DNA of 64,000 nucleotides, from the NCBI RefSeq assembly GCF_002742635.1, contig NZ_PEGF01000001.1, positions 1,860,001 through 1,924,000 on the forward strand, in the 5' to 3' direction. The DNA comes from Caulobacter sp. X (GTDB taxonomy: Bacteria > Pseudomonadota > Alphaproteobacteria > Caulobacterales > Caulobacteraceae). Under the pieces are notes generated by a model. It was not told the DNA's origin. It did not search any database and saw only the letters and a program-made list of their open reading frames with translations. Shown piece after piece: positions 56,095 through 63,456 of the stretch. Made by a program: the position numbers and the translations under genes. The number at the start of each line of letters is the position of its first letter. The stretch's first letter is position 1.

Positions 56095-56640
56095 TCATGA
56101 CGTCGCGCGGGCTCCGGGCGCGATGGCGACCAGGCCGGCCAGGCCCTCGTCGCCGCCTTCGCGCAGCGGCAGCAGCAGCACCCGGCGCTGATCCACCGGG
56201 CCCGGCATGGTCACGCCGGCCGTATGGGCGTTGGTGAAGCCGATCCGGCCGAAGTACGGGCCGTCGCCGACCAGCAGCACGGCGCGCCAGCCGGCCGCGC
56301 GGGCGGCCTCGCAGGCGCTCTCGACCAGGGCCTGGCCCAGGCCCGCGCTACGCTCGTCGGGATCGACCGCCAACGGGCCGAGGAAGGCCACGGCCTCGCC
56401 GCCGATCGTCACGGGCCACATGCGGCAGCAGCCGACCGGCTGGCCATCGCGCAGGGCGACGAACGAGCAGTCGGCCAGCAAGGTGTTGCCCTCGCGCAGA
56501 CGCTCGGACGACTTGGCGAAGCGGCCAGGGCCGAACACCCGGTCGATCAGGGCGGTGACGGACGCCTCCATCGCCGGGGTCTCGAGGACCAGCGGCGGAT
56601 AGGCGGGCGAGGGGTCGAGGGTCTTTGGAACGGAGGTCAT
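56095..56640 (-). CDS. GNAT N-acetyltransferase (YhbS-like)
   Basis: A 181-residue GNAT. FLGPLAVDPDERSAGLGQALVESACEAAR contains the acetyl-CoA Q/RxxGxG/A motif (RSAGLGQ), and VLLVGDGPYFGRIGFTNA is the typical YhbS-type continuation. It acetylates an unknown substrate. A GAAGG lies four nt before the ATG. A hairpin lies in its presumed leader (56665-56682). Confidence 0.9.
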   Translation of the reverse strand: MTSVPKTLDPSPAYPPLVLETPAMEASVTALIDRVFGPGRFAKSSERLREGNTLLADCSFVALRDGQPVGCCRMWPVTIGGEAVAFLGPLAVDPDERSAGLGQALVESACEAARAAGWRAVLLVGDGPYFGRIGFTNAHTAGVTMPGPVDQRRVLLLPLREGGDEGLAGLVAIAPGARATS

Positions 56641-56885
56641 CGGCCTTCGGGAAATGCGGAAGAACGTCGGGGGCTCCCGACGCGAAGGCGCGATGGGAGA
56701 GGCTCAGATCGTGGCGCGTTCGCGCGGCATTCGTCGCAGGCGTCGCATGCCTGGCCTTCCTCGATGGTTCGGATCGCGGCGTCGCCACGCTCCGAAGGCT
56801 CCAAAAGATGCGCGCGCTGTAGGGCCAAGCGTTTCTCAGGTCAATAACGTTGCGGCGTGGGAGCTTCGCCCTATGTTGCGACCCG
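56641..56885. other. Intergenic region between GNAT and MFS genes
   Basis: 245 bp without a convincing gene; short frames on both strands lack ribosome binding sites. A perfect 7-bp hairpin CGTCGGG-GGCT-CCCGACG (56665-56682) lies 25-42 nt upstream of the GNAT start, in its probable leader. CTATGTTG just before the MFS ATG resembles a -10 element, which would imply a very short leader. Confidence 0.5.
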
Positions 56886-58154
56886 ATGTCCGACCCCGCT
56901 TCAGCCGACGCTGGCCCCGCCGCCGATACGTCTACCCGCGCCCTGTTGCGGGAACGTGACTTCCTCCTGTTCTGGGTGGCGCGGTTCAGCTCCACCCTGG
57001 GGGTGCAGATCCAGTCGGTAGCCTTGGGCTGGCAGGTCTACGCCATCGCCCGGATGACCAAGTCGGTCGGCGAGTCGGCCTTCATGGTCAGCATGATCGG
57101 CCTGGCGCAGTTCCTGCCGCTGTTTCTGCTGACCCTGGTCGCCGGCGAGACGGCGGACCGCCGGACCCGCAAGCTGATCGTCGCCGCGACCCTGGCGCTG
57201 GACGCGGTCAGCGCCGGCGTCCTGCTGGTCCTGGCCCTGATGGGCTCGCACCAGCTGTGGCCGATCTTCGCCATCTCGGTGATGTTCGGCGCCAGCCGCG
57301 CCTTCCTGTCGCCGGCCAGCAGCGCCATGGGCCCGATGCTGGTGCCGCGTCCGCTTCTGCCCCGCGCCATCGCCTGGAACTCGCTGTCCTGGCAGGCCGG
57401 CTCGATCGTCGGCCCGGCCCTGGGCGGCCTCTTGCTGATCCACTCCCCGGCCCTGGCCTTCGGCGCCTCTTTCGGCCTCTACCTGTTCGCCGCCCTGCTG
57501 GCTCTGCTTATCCGCAAGCCGACCAAGCCCGAGCAGCAGTCCGGCTCGCGGATGGAGCTGATCAAGGAGGGTCTGTCCTATGTCTGGAACAACAAGATCG
57601 TGTTCGGCTCGATCTCGCTGGACCTGTTCGCCGTGATCCTGGGCGGCGCCACGGCCTTGCTGCCGGTGTTCGCCAAGGATGTTCTGCACATCGGCCCCGG
57701 CGGCTTTGGCCTGCTGCGCGCCTCGCCGGCGATCGGGGCCACGCTGGTCGGGCTTTACCTGGCCGCCAATCCGATCCGCCGCAACGCCGGCAAGATCATG
57801 TTCGCGGGCGTCGCCGTGTTTGGCCTGGCGACCGTGATCTTCGGCCTCTCGAAGCTGGAGTGGCTGTCGGTGGCGGCTCTGGCGGTGCTGGGCGGGGCCG
57901 ACATGCTGTCGGTTTATGTCCGCCAGACCCTGGTGCAGATCGTGACGCCCGACGCCATGCGCGGCCGGGTCGCCGCCGTCTCGGGCGTGTTCATCAGCGC
58001 CTCCAACGAGCTGGGCGAGGTCGAGAGCGGCGCGGCGGCTTGGCTGATGGGCCCTGTGGGCGCGGCGGTGTTCGGCGGCGTCGGCGCCATGGCCGTCACC
58101 GGGCTGTGGGCCTTCCTGTTCCCCGAGCTGCGCAAGGCCGACAAGCTGGAATAG
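56886..58154 (+). CDS. MFS transporter (DUF894/enterobactin-exporter-like)
   Basis: A 422-residue 12-TM major-facilitator protein. The early RDFLLFWVARFSSTLGVQIQSVALGWQVY and GETADRRTRK (loop 2-3 motif) place it in the EntS/MFS_3 group of exporters. I begin at MSDPASADAGP (56886), preceded by an AT-rich -10-like sequence rather than a Shine-Dalgarno. Probable role: drug, siderophore or metabolite efflux; specificity cannot be read. Confidence 0.9.
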   Translation: MSDPASADAGPAADTSTRALLRERDFLLFWVARFSSTLGVQIQSVALGWQVYAIARMTKSVGESAFMVSMIGLAQFLPLFLLTLVAGETADRRTRKLIVAATLALDAVSAGVLLVLALMGSHQLWPIFAISVMFGASRAFLSPASSAMGPMLVPRPLLPRAIAWNSLSWQAGSIVGPALGGLLLIHSPALAFGASFGLYLFAALLALLIRKPTKPEQQSGSRMELIKEGLSYVWNNKIVFGSISLDLFAVILGGATALLPVFAKDVLHIGPGGFGLLRASPAIGATLVGLYLAANPIRRNAGKIMFAGVAVFGLATVIFGLSKLEWLSVAALAVLGGADMLSVYVRQTLVQIVTPDAMRGRVAAVSGVFISASNELGEVESGAAAWLMGPVGAAVFGGVGAMAVTGLWAFLFPELRKADKLE

Positions 58155-58156
58155 CG

Positions 58157-58636
58157 TCAGGCTTCGGCCAGCTTGCGCAGCGCCTCGCCCGTCAGGCGGC
58201 GGATGATCCACTCGTCCATCGAGGCTGCGCCCAGGCTGTCATAGAAGGCGATCGACGGCGCGTTCCAGTCGAGGACCGACCACTCCAGGCGGCCCAGGCC
58301 CTCGTCGACGCAGCGCTTGGCCAGGTTGGCCAGCAGGGCCTTGCCCGCACCGGCGCCGCGCGCGGCGGGCCGCACGAACAGGTCTTCGAGATAGATCCCG
58401 TGGCGACCGACGAAGGTCGAGTAGTTGTAGAACCACAGGGCGAAGCCCACCGGCTGGCCGTCCAGCTTGGCGATATCGGCGAAGGCGCGGGGCTGAGCGC
58501 CGAACAGCGCCGCCTCGGTGTCGGCTTGCGTCGCCTCGACCGTGTCCAGCAGCTTTTCATAGTCCGCCAGATCGAGGATGAATTGATGGATCAGGCCTGC
58601 GTCGGCGGGCGTGGCGGGGCGGACTGAAACGGACAT
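58157..58636 (-). CDS. GNAT N-acetyltransferase (diamine/thialysine acetyltransferase-like)
   Basis: A 159-residue GNAT with VRPATPADAGLIHQFILDLADYEKL, GIYLEDLFVRPAARGAGAGKALLANLA and SVLDWNAPSIAFYDSLGA. The strong similarity in layout is to spermidine/spermine acetyltransferase-type (SSAT2) proteins, with the DLFVRPxxRGxGxGKxLL core. It probably acetylates an amine. It converges with the MFS gene (2 bp apart), and its start codon abuts the divergent TfoX gene by a 2-bp overlap. Confidence 0.9.
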   Translation of the reverse strand: MSVSVRPATPADAGLIHQFILDLADYEKLLDTVEATQADTEAALFGAQPRAFADIAKLDGQPVGFALWFYNYSTFVGRHGIYLEDLFVRPAARGAGAGKALLANLAKRCVDEGLGRLEWSVLDWNAPSIAFYDSLGAASMDEWIIRRLTGEALRKLAEA

Positions 58637-59009
58637 GGCGGTCTCTTCGGACTATCGGGACTTTGTTCTGGAGCAACTGGCGCCGCTGGGCCAGGTCACC
58701 GCCCGCCGGATGTTCGGCGGCGTGGGGATCTACGCCAACGGCCTGTTCTTCGCCCTGATCGACGACGATGTCCTCTACCTGAAGACCGACGAGTCGCTGA
58801 GGCCGGAGTTCGAGGCCGCCGGCTGCCAGGCCTTCGCCCCGTTCGGCGCGGACAAGCCGATGAGCTACTGGACCGCGCCGACGGAAGCGCTGGACGACCA
58901 GGACATCCTGCTGGACTGGGCGAGGAAGTCGCTCGAGGTGGCGGCGCGAAAACAAAAACCCTCTCCCAGGGGGAGAGGGCGGGGCCGCGCTGAAAGCGTG
59001 GGAGGGTGA
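58635..59009 (+). CDS. TfoX N-terminal-domain protein extended into an inverted repeat
   Basis: A 124-residue protein. The first ~100 residues are a TfoX_N domain (VTARRMFGGVGIYANGLFFALIDDDVLYLKTDE, then FGADKPMSYWTAP and LLDWARKSLEVA). The last ~19 residues (KQKPSPRGRGRGRAESVGG) are encoded by the left arm of an inverted repeat at 58957-59092, so the natural C-terminus has probably been extended by insertion of the repeat. TfoX_N proteins regulate competence in some bacteria; most homologues, including this one, are uncharacterised. The start abuts the divergent GNAT. Confidence 0.85.
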   Translation: MAVSSDYRDFVLEQLAPLGQVTARRMFGGVGIYANGLFFALIDDDVLYLKTDESLRPEFEAAGCQAFAPFGADKPMSYWTAPTEALDDQDILLDWARKSLEVAARKQKPSPRGRGRGRAESVGG

Positions 59010-59092
59010 GGGTAAAACGTCAGCCAGCGAAACCCGTCACCTCCCACCGCTGCACGGCGGGTCCCTCCTCTCCCCATGGGAGAGGGTTCAAA
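58957..59092. repeat. Long imperfect inverted repeat with palindromic tips
   Basis: Two arms of about 65 bp are inverted copies, and each ends in its own palindrome: CCCTCTCCC-AGG-GGGAGAGGG (58959-58979) on the left and CCTCTCCC...GGGAGAGG (59067-59085) on the right. It lies between convergent tfoX-like and SDR genes, overlaps the end of the former and is 2 bp from the end of the latter. It resembles dispersed intergenic repeats of Caulobacter genomes. It may also terminate transcription in both directions. Confidence 0.75.
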
Positions 59093-59093
59093 A

Positions 59094-59951
59094 TCAGCCG
59101 ATCTTCACCCCCGGCGGCGGGACGCTGTCCTCGGGCACGAAGAAGTCCGGCATCAGCGTCGCCGCCGGATCGACCTTGTAGTGATCGAAATCGCGAACGC
59201 CCTCGCCGTAGAGGAAGGTGTCATCGATCAGGAACTGGCCCGAGAACGCGCGCGCCGGCTTGTTGAAGATCGCATAGGCCGCGTCAGCCATGATCTCCGG
59301 CGTGCGGCAGTGGCGCAGGCCCTCCTCGCCGGCCAGGGCGAACTGGATGGCGGCGGTGGCGATACCGGTGCGCGGCCACAGGGCGTTGAAGGCGACGCCG
59401 TCGCTCTTGAACTCCTCGGCCATGCCCAGCACGCACATCGACATGCCGAACTTGGCCATGGTGTAGGCCACGTGCGGTCCGAACCAGCGCGGCGACATGT
59501 CCAGCGGCGGCGACAGCATCAGGACGTGCGGGTTCTCCGCCTTCTTCAGGTACGGGATGCAGGTCTTGGTCGTCAGGAACGTGCCGCGCGTATTGATCTG
59601 GTGCATCAGGTCGTAGCGCTTCATGTCGGTCGACAGCGTCCCGGTCAGCGAGATCGCCGAGGCGTTGTTCACGCAGATGTCGATGCCGCCGAACGCAGCG
59701 ACGGCCTTCTCGACCGCCTCGTGGACATTGGCCTCGTCGCGAACGTCGACGACCAGCGGCAGGGCCTTGCCGCCCGCGGCCTCGATCTCGGCGGCGGCCG
59801 TGTAGATGGTGCCCGGAAGCTTGGGATGGGCCTCGGCGGTCTTGGCCGCCACCACGACATTGGCGCCGTCGCGCGCCGCCCGCAGGGCGATGGCCAGGCC
59901 GATGCCGCGCGAGGCGCCGGTGACGAACAGGGTCTTGCCCTTGAGGCTCAT
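59094..59951 (-). CDS. SDR-family oxidoreductase (HSDL2-like)
   Basis: A 285-residue short-chain dehydrogenase: VTGASRGIGLAIAL, AAKTAEAHPKLPGTIYTAAAEIEAAGG (an HSDL2-type N-terminal block), NNASAI, and the catalytic region MLSPPLDMSPRWFGPHVAYTMAKFG. The Ser of the usual Ser-Tyr-Lys triad appears as LSPP, with Tyr and Lys in YTMAK. It probably acts on a fatty or steroid-like acyl substrate. Preceded by GGAG nine nt before the ATG. Last gene of the MarR-hydratase-SDR-SDR operon. Confidence 0.9.
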   Translation of the reverse strand: MSLKGKTLFVTGASRGIGLAIALRAARDGANVVVAAKTAEAHPKLPGTIYTAAAEIEAAGGKALPLVVDVRDEANVHEAVEKAVAAFGGIDICVNNASAISLTGTLSTDMKRYDLMHQINTRGTFLTTKTCIPYLKKAENPHVLMLSPPLDMSPRWFGPHVAYTMAKFGMSMCVLGMAEEFKSDGVAFNALWPRTGIATAAIQFALAGEEGLRHCRTPEIMADAAYAIFNKPARAFSGQFLIDDTFLYGEGVRDFDHYKVDPAATLMPDFFVPEDSVPPPGVKIG

Positions 59952-59967
59952 GGCTTAAAACTCCGAA

Positions 59968-60939
59968 TTACGCGCCCGCGCCGGTCGTCTCGACCGACAG
60001 GGCCCACAGTCGCTCGGCCGCCTCGGGATCGAGGGCGTGAGGCATGACGCCGACCCAAGGCGCTTCCTTGCTCCAGGGAACCGCCTGATTGCAATCCTCG
60101 AGATAAAGGCCGCCAACGCCTTCCAGCTCGTCGCCGACCGCCGCCCAGACGCTGGTCGCCGCGCCCTGCTCGGTCGTCTTGAAGCCTTCGCGCGGCTGGT
60201 CGTTCTCGTCCAGCCAACCCAGCGCGCGCTGCTCCTCGATCGGCAGGTGCCGCTGCAACGGGGTCATGATGCCGCCGGGCATGACGGCGTTGGCGTTGAC
60301 GCCCTTATCCCTGAACCGCTTGTCGAAGCCGACCGCGAACAGGCTGTTGGCGGTCTTGGCCTGGCCGTAGGCTTCCCACTTGTCGTAGGGCCGGGTCAGG
60401 TAGTTCGGATCCTCGAAGTTCACCGGCGAGCGGCGGTGGCCGATCGAGGACAGCGACACCAGCCGCGAGCGATGGCCCGAATGGGCGGCGCCGTCGACCA
60501 GGTTCGGGGCCAGCAGCACCGACAGCAGGAAGTGGCCGAAGTGGTTGGTGCCGATCTGCATCTCCAGCCCGTCGACCGTCCGCGCCAGCGGGCAGGCCAT
60601 CACACCGGCGTTGTTGATCAGGAGGTTCAGCCGCCGGTCGCCCCAGCGGTGGGCGAAGTGGCGGATGGCTTCCAGGCTGGAGAGATCCAGCATGCCGAAG
60701 CTGACTCGCTTCATGCCAACGTCTTCGTTGATCTGGTTGGCGATCTCCTCGCCCAGCTCCGGCTTGCGGGCGGCGATGATGACCTCCGCGCCCGCCTCGG
60801 CCAGGGCCCGCGCCGTCTCGACGCCGATGCCGGTGGCCGCGCCGGTGACGATGGCCGCCTTGCCGGAGAGATCATGGCCCGCGACCACCTCGCGCGCCGT
60901 CGACTTGGCCCCGAAGGGCGAGGTGATCCTGTCCGCCAT
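59968..60939 (-). CDS. SDR-family oxidoreductase (retinol-dehydrogenase-like)
   Basis: A 323-residue SDR: AIVTGAATGIGVETARALAEAGAEVIIAAR, LINNAGVMACP, QIGTNHFGHFLL, VSLSSIGHRRSPV and YGQAKTANSLFAVG (catalytic Tyr/Lys). This is the retinol dehydrogenase/WWOX type. GGGAGG precedes the ATG. It is in one transcription unit with the neighbouring SDR (16 bp) and enoyl-CoA hydratase (33 bp), suggesting an alcohol/ketone step in acyl or terpenoid degradation. Confidence 0.92.
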   Translation of the reverse strand: MADRITSPFGAKSTAREVVAGHDLSGKAAIVTGAATGIGVETARALAEAGAEVIIAARKPELGEEIANQINEDVGMKRVSFGMLDLSSLEAIRHFAHRWGDRRLNLLINNAGVMACPLARTVDGLEMQIGTNHFGHFLLSVLLAPNLVDGAAHSGHRSRLVSLSSIGHRRSPVNFEDPNYLTRPYDKWEAYGQAKTANSLFAVGFDKRFRDKGVNANAVMPGGIMTPLQRHLPIEEQRALGWLDENDQPREGFKTTEQGAATSVWAAVGDELEGVGGLYLEDCNQAVPWSKEAPWVGVMPHALDPEAAERLWALSVETTGAGA

Positions 60940-60972
60940 GCGATCCTCCCAGATCGTGTTGTTGTGGCGAGC

Positions 60973-61743
60973 TTAGCTCACCTTTGTGAAGTCCGCAGGC
61001 CTGCGTTCCATGAAGGCCATGAACGCCTCGCGCGCCTCGGCGGTCTGCAGACGGGCGGCGAATTCGGCGCCCTCGACGTCCATCAGGGCGGCGATCTTCT
61101 CGGCGTCGCGCATCAGGCGCTTGGTGGTGGTCAGCGCGCCCAGCGGACGCTTGGCCAACTGATCGGCGGCGGCGCGCGCTCTGGCCCTCAGGTCGCCAGC
61201 CTCGACCGCGGCGTTGGCGATACCCCAGGCCACGGCCGTCGCGCCATCCACCGCCTCGCCCAAGGCGAACATGGCGTAGGCGCGGGCGTGGCCGATGCGC
61301 GCCGGCAGCAGCCAGCTGGAGGCCGCCTCCGGCACCAGCGCCAGGTTGACGAACGGGACGGTCAACCGCGCGTCCGGGGTCACATAGACGAGGTCGCAGT
61401 GCAGCAGCATGGTCGTGCCGACGCCGACCGCCTGCCCTTGGACGGCGGCGACCAGAGGTCGGGTCGCGTGAGCCAGCGCCTTCAGGAACCGCCACACGTG
61501 GCGCTCGCCGGTGAAGCTGCCGGTCGCCTGCGCCGCGAAGTCCTGCAGATCGTTGCCGGCCGTGAAGCTGTCGCCGTCGGCCTGGAAGACCACGACGCGG
61601 ATCGCCGGGTCCTTCTCCGCCCGCTCCAGGCCGTCGGCCAGGGCGCCGTACATGGCGTTCGACAGGGCGTTCTTCTTCTCCGGTCGCGCCAGGGTGAGGG
61701 TCATCACCCCCGCGTCGATCTCGACCTTCACGAGGTCCGTCAT
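60973..61743 (-). CDS. Enoyl-CoA hydratase/isomerase
   Basis: A 256-residue crotonase-fold protein: LARPEKKNALSNAMYGALADGLE, VVFQADGDSFTAGNDLQDF, AAVQGQAVGVGTTMLLHCDLVY and VNLALVPEAASSWLLPARIGHARA. The catalytic Glu pair of true hydratases is partly replaced: the first active loop keeps GVGTTML, and the second has PEAASSWLL, so isomerase or another crotonase activity is possible. I start at 61743; the MarR stop is 1 nt before the ATG. GGGAG lies nine to ten nt upstream. Confidence 0.92.
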   Translation of the reverse strand: MTDLVKVEIDAGVMTLTLARPEKKNALSNAMYGALADGLERAEKDPAIRVVVFQADGDSFTAGNDLQDFAAQATGSFTGERHVWRFLKALAHATRPLVAAVQGQAVGVGTTMLLHCDLVYVTPDARLTVPFVNLALVPEAASSWLLPARIGHARAYAMFALGEAVDGATAVAWGIANAAVEAGDLRARARAAADQLAKRPLGALTTTKRLMRDAEKIAALMDVEGAEFAARLQTAEAREAFMAFMERRPADFTKVS

Positions 61744-61744
61744 G

Positions 61745-62185
61745 TCAGGCGTCTCCCTTGGGGAACTTGGTCTGCAGGCTGGCCAGCCAGCGCGCGACCA
61801 CATCGATTTCGTCTTCCGTGAAGCCTTCGACCAACTGGGCCTTGATCCCCTGAAGGCCGGTCTTGGCCTCTTCCCGCGCCGCATGGCCCTTGTCGGTCAG
61901 GTGCAGGCGCATGGCCCGGCCGTCGTTGGGGTCGGCGCGGCGCTCGACCAGCTCGGCCTTGGTCATGCGGTCGATCAGGCCGGTCATGGCCGAGGGCGCG
62001 AGGTCCAGGGCGTCCGCCGCCTCGCCGATCAGGGCGCCGTCCTTCTCGCCGAGAAAGAACAGCACGCCCGACTGCGCCGCGGTCAGGCCGCCCTTGGCCG
62101 CCATCCTGGCTTCCAGCCAACGCTGCACGCGCCGGTGGCCGGCGTTGAGCAGGAAGATCAGGCGGCGGTCTTGCGCGACAGGCAT
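61745..62185 (-). CDS. MarR-family transcriptional regulator
   Basis: A 146-residue MarR: HRRVQRWLEARMAAKGGLTAAQSGVLFFLG, winged-helix GEAADALDLAPSAMTGLIDRMTKAELVERR and DPNDGRAMRLHLTDKG (the D-x-R-x3-(L/V)-LT signature). It is the first gene of an operon with enoyl-CoA hydratase and two SDRs, and probably represses it, releasing on an acyl-CoA or aromatic ligand. A TTCGC-N2-GCGAA inverted repeat just upstream is a likely operator. Confidence 0.93.
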   Translation of the reverse strand: MPVAQDRRLIFLLNAGHRRVQRWLEARMAAKGGLTAAQSGVLFFLGEKDGALIGEAADALDLAPSAMTGLIDRMTKAELVERRADPNDGRAMRLHLTDKGHAAREEAKTGLQGIKAQLVEGFTEDEIDVVARWLASLQTKFPKGDA

Positions 62186-62201
62186 GGGCCGAGCGTGATG
62201 C

Positions 62202-62220
62202 TTCGCACGCGAAATGTCAA
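62202..62220 (-). promoter_or_regulatory. Candidate MarR operator and -35 element
   Basis: TTGACAT (62214-62220, minus) is a good -35. Immediately downstream TTCGC-N2-GCGAA (62202-62213) is an inverted repeat placed in the -35/-10 spacer, 17 bp upstream of the MarR start codon. This is typical of autorepression. The -10 is not clear. Confidence 0.5.
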
Positions 62221-62230
62221 ACGCACGTTT

Positions 62231-63328
62231 CTAGTCGCCGCTAGAAAATGCCGCGTACCAGGCGACACCCTCGCCGTCCGTCGTCCGCGCGATGCGTCCC
62301 CGGCGGATCAGGCAGTTGAGGTGCGCCAGCGCCTCGCCGGTCGCCATGCCGAGCAGGTCGGGTCCGATCGGGCGGGCGAATAGGGCGCCGAAGGTGTCGA
62401 CCACCCGCTTGGGCTCGGCCAGCTTCTTCTCCAGCCGCGCCAGGCCGCGCTCGTGGCCCGAGATCAGGCCGTCGATCCGCGTGTGTAGCCCCTCGAAGGG
62501 ATCGTTGTGGGCCGGCAGGACGATCACGTCGTCGGGCACGGTCGCCTTGACCTTGGCCAGGGAGCGCAGCCAGTCGCTGAGCGGGTCGGCGTCCGGCTCG
62601 GTGGGAAACACCGAGACGTTGGACGAGATGCGCGGCAGCACCTGGTCGCCCGAGATCAACAGGTTCAGTTCGGGGCACCAGAGGCAGGCATGGTCCGGGG
62701 AATGGCCCTGCCCGGTGACGACCGTCCAGGTCCGGCCGCCGATCTCGAAGTCCTCGCCGTCGCTCAGACGGCGATAGCTGTCGGGCAGGGCGTAGATCGC
62801 CTTGCCGAAGCCGCCGAAGCGGGCCTTGTAGTTCTCGATCGCGTCCTCGTCCCAGCCGGCGGCGCGGAAGAACTTCACCCCGTCCTCGGGCGCCTCGCGA
62901 CCGGTGTCGGCGACCAGCATCCGGCACTGGAAGTACTCCAGACGCGTCATCCACAGGCGGCAGTCGAACTTGCGGGTGATCCAGCCGGCCAGGCCGATAT
63001 GGTCCGGGTGCAGATGGGTGACGATCACCCGCGTGACCGGTCGCCCGCCCAGCGCCCCGGCGAAGGCCGCGCGCCAGGCCTGGCTGGTTTCCTTGGTCTG
63101 GACGCCGGTGTCGACCACCGCCCAGCCCTCGCCGTCCTCGATCGCCCAGACATTGATGAACTGCAGCGAACCGCCCAGCGGCATACGCAGCCACAGCACG
63201 CCCGGCGCGACCTCGACCGCCTCGCCCGAGCCCTGCTCCGGCGCCGTCTCGAACGGATAGACCAGTCGCCCAGCCTTCTTGGGCGCCTCGGCCTCGCTTC
63301 CTGTTTCGTCTTCAAACCCGTCGCGCAT
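62231..63328 (-). CDS. MBL-fold metallo-hydrolase
   Basis: A 365-residue metallo-beta-lactamase-fold protein: AVVDTGVQTKETSQAW, VTHLHPDHIGLAG (THxHxDH), GQGHSPDHACLW and LISGDQVLPRIS, with a C-terminal region containing LPAHNDPFEGLHTRI. The C-terminal DUF (winged-helix-like) extension of ~80 residues is typical of hydrolases related to beta-lactamase-like 'FlgN-like' oxidoreductases; the substrate is unknown. GGGAG precedes the ATG. It is divergent to the next gene. Confidence 0.88.
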   Translation of the reverse strand: MRDGFEDETGSEAEAPKKAGRLVYPFETAPEQGSGEAVEVAPGVLWLRMPLGGSLQFINVWAIEDGEGWAVVDTGVQTKETSQAWRAAFAGALGGRPVTRVIVTHLHPDHIGLAGWITRKFDCRLWMTRLEYFQCRMLVADTGREAPEDGVKFFRAAGWDEDAIENYKARFGGFGKAIYALPDSYRRLSDGEDFEIGGRTWTVVTGQGHSPDHACLWCPELNLLISGDQVLPRISSNVSVFPTEPDADPLSDWLRSLAKVKATVPDDVIVLPAHNDPFEGLHTRIDGLISGHERGLARLEKKLAEPKRVVDTFGALFARPIGPDLLGMATGEALAHLNCLIRRGRIARTTDGEGVAWYAAFSSGD

Positions 63329-63363
63329 TCCGCTCCCTAACCCATTTTTTGCCCGCGGGGGCT

Positions 63364-63398
63364 GTCAAGATCGCGCCTAGGTCGGACGGTATCTTGAC
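63364..63398. promoter_or_regulatory. Symmetric divergent promoter region
   Basis: GTCAAGAT (63364-63371) and ATCTTGAC (63391-63398) are perfect 8-bp inverted copies separated by 19 bp, placing a TTGAC -35 facing each divergent gene. On the plus strand TTGACCC is followed 15 nt later by GCTTATGTC, a weak -10. The pair could also be an operator. Confidence 0.45.
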
Positions 63399-63456
63399 CC
63401 CCGATGCAAGCACGCGCTTATGTCCGCGCGAGGAATCCACCCAGGAGATGTTTCCC

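Noticed and set aside
56625..56959. Small ORFs between the GNAT and MFS genes
   Set aside because: No ribosome binding site, unbiased composition, and overlap on both strands.
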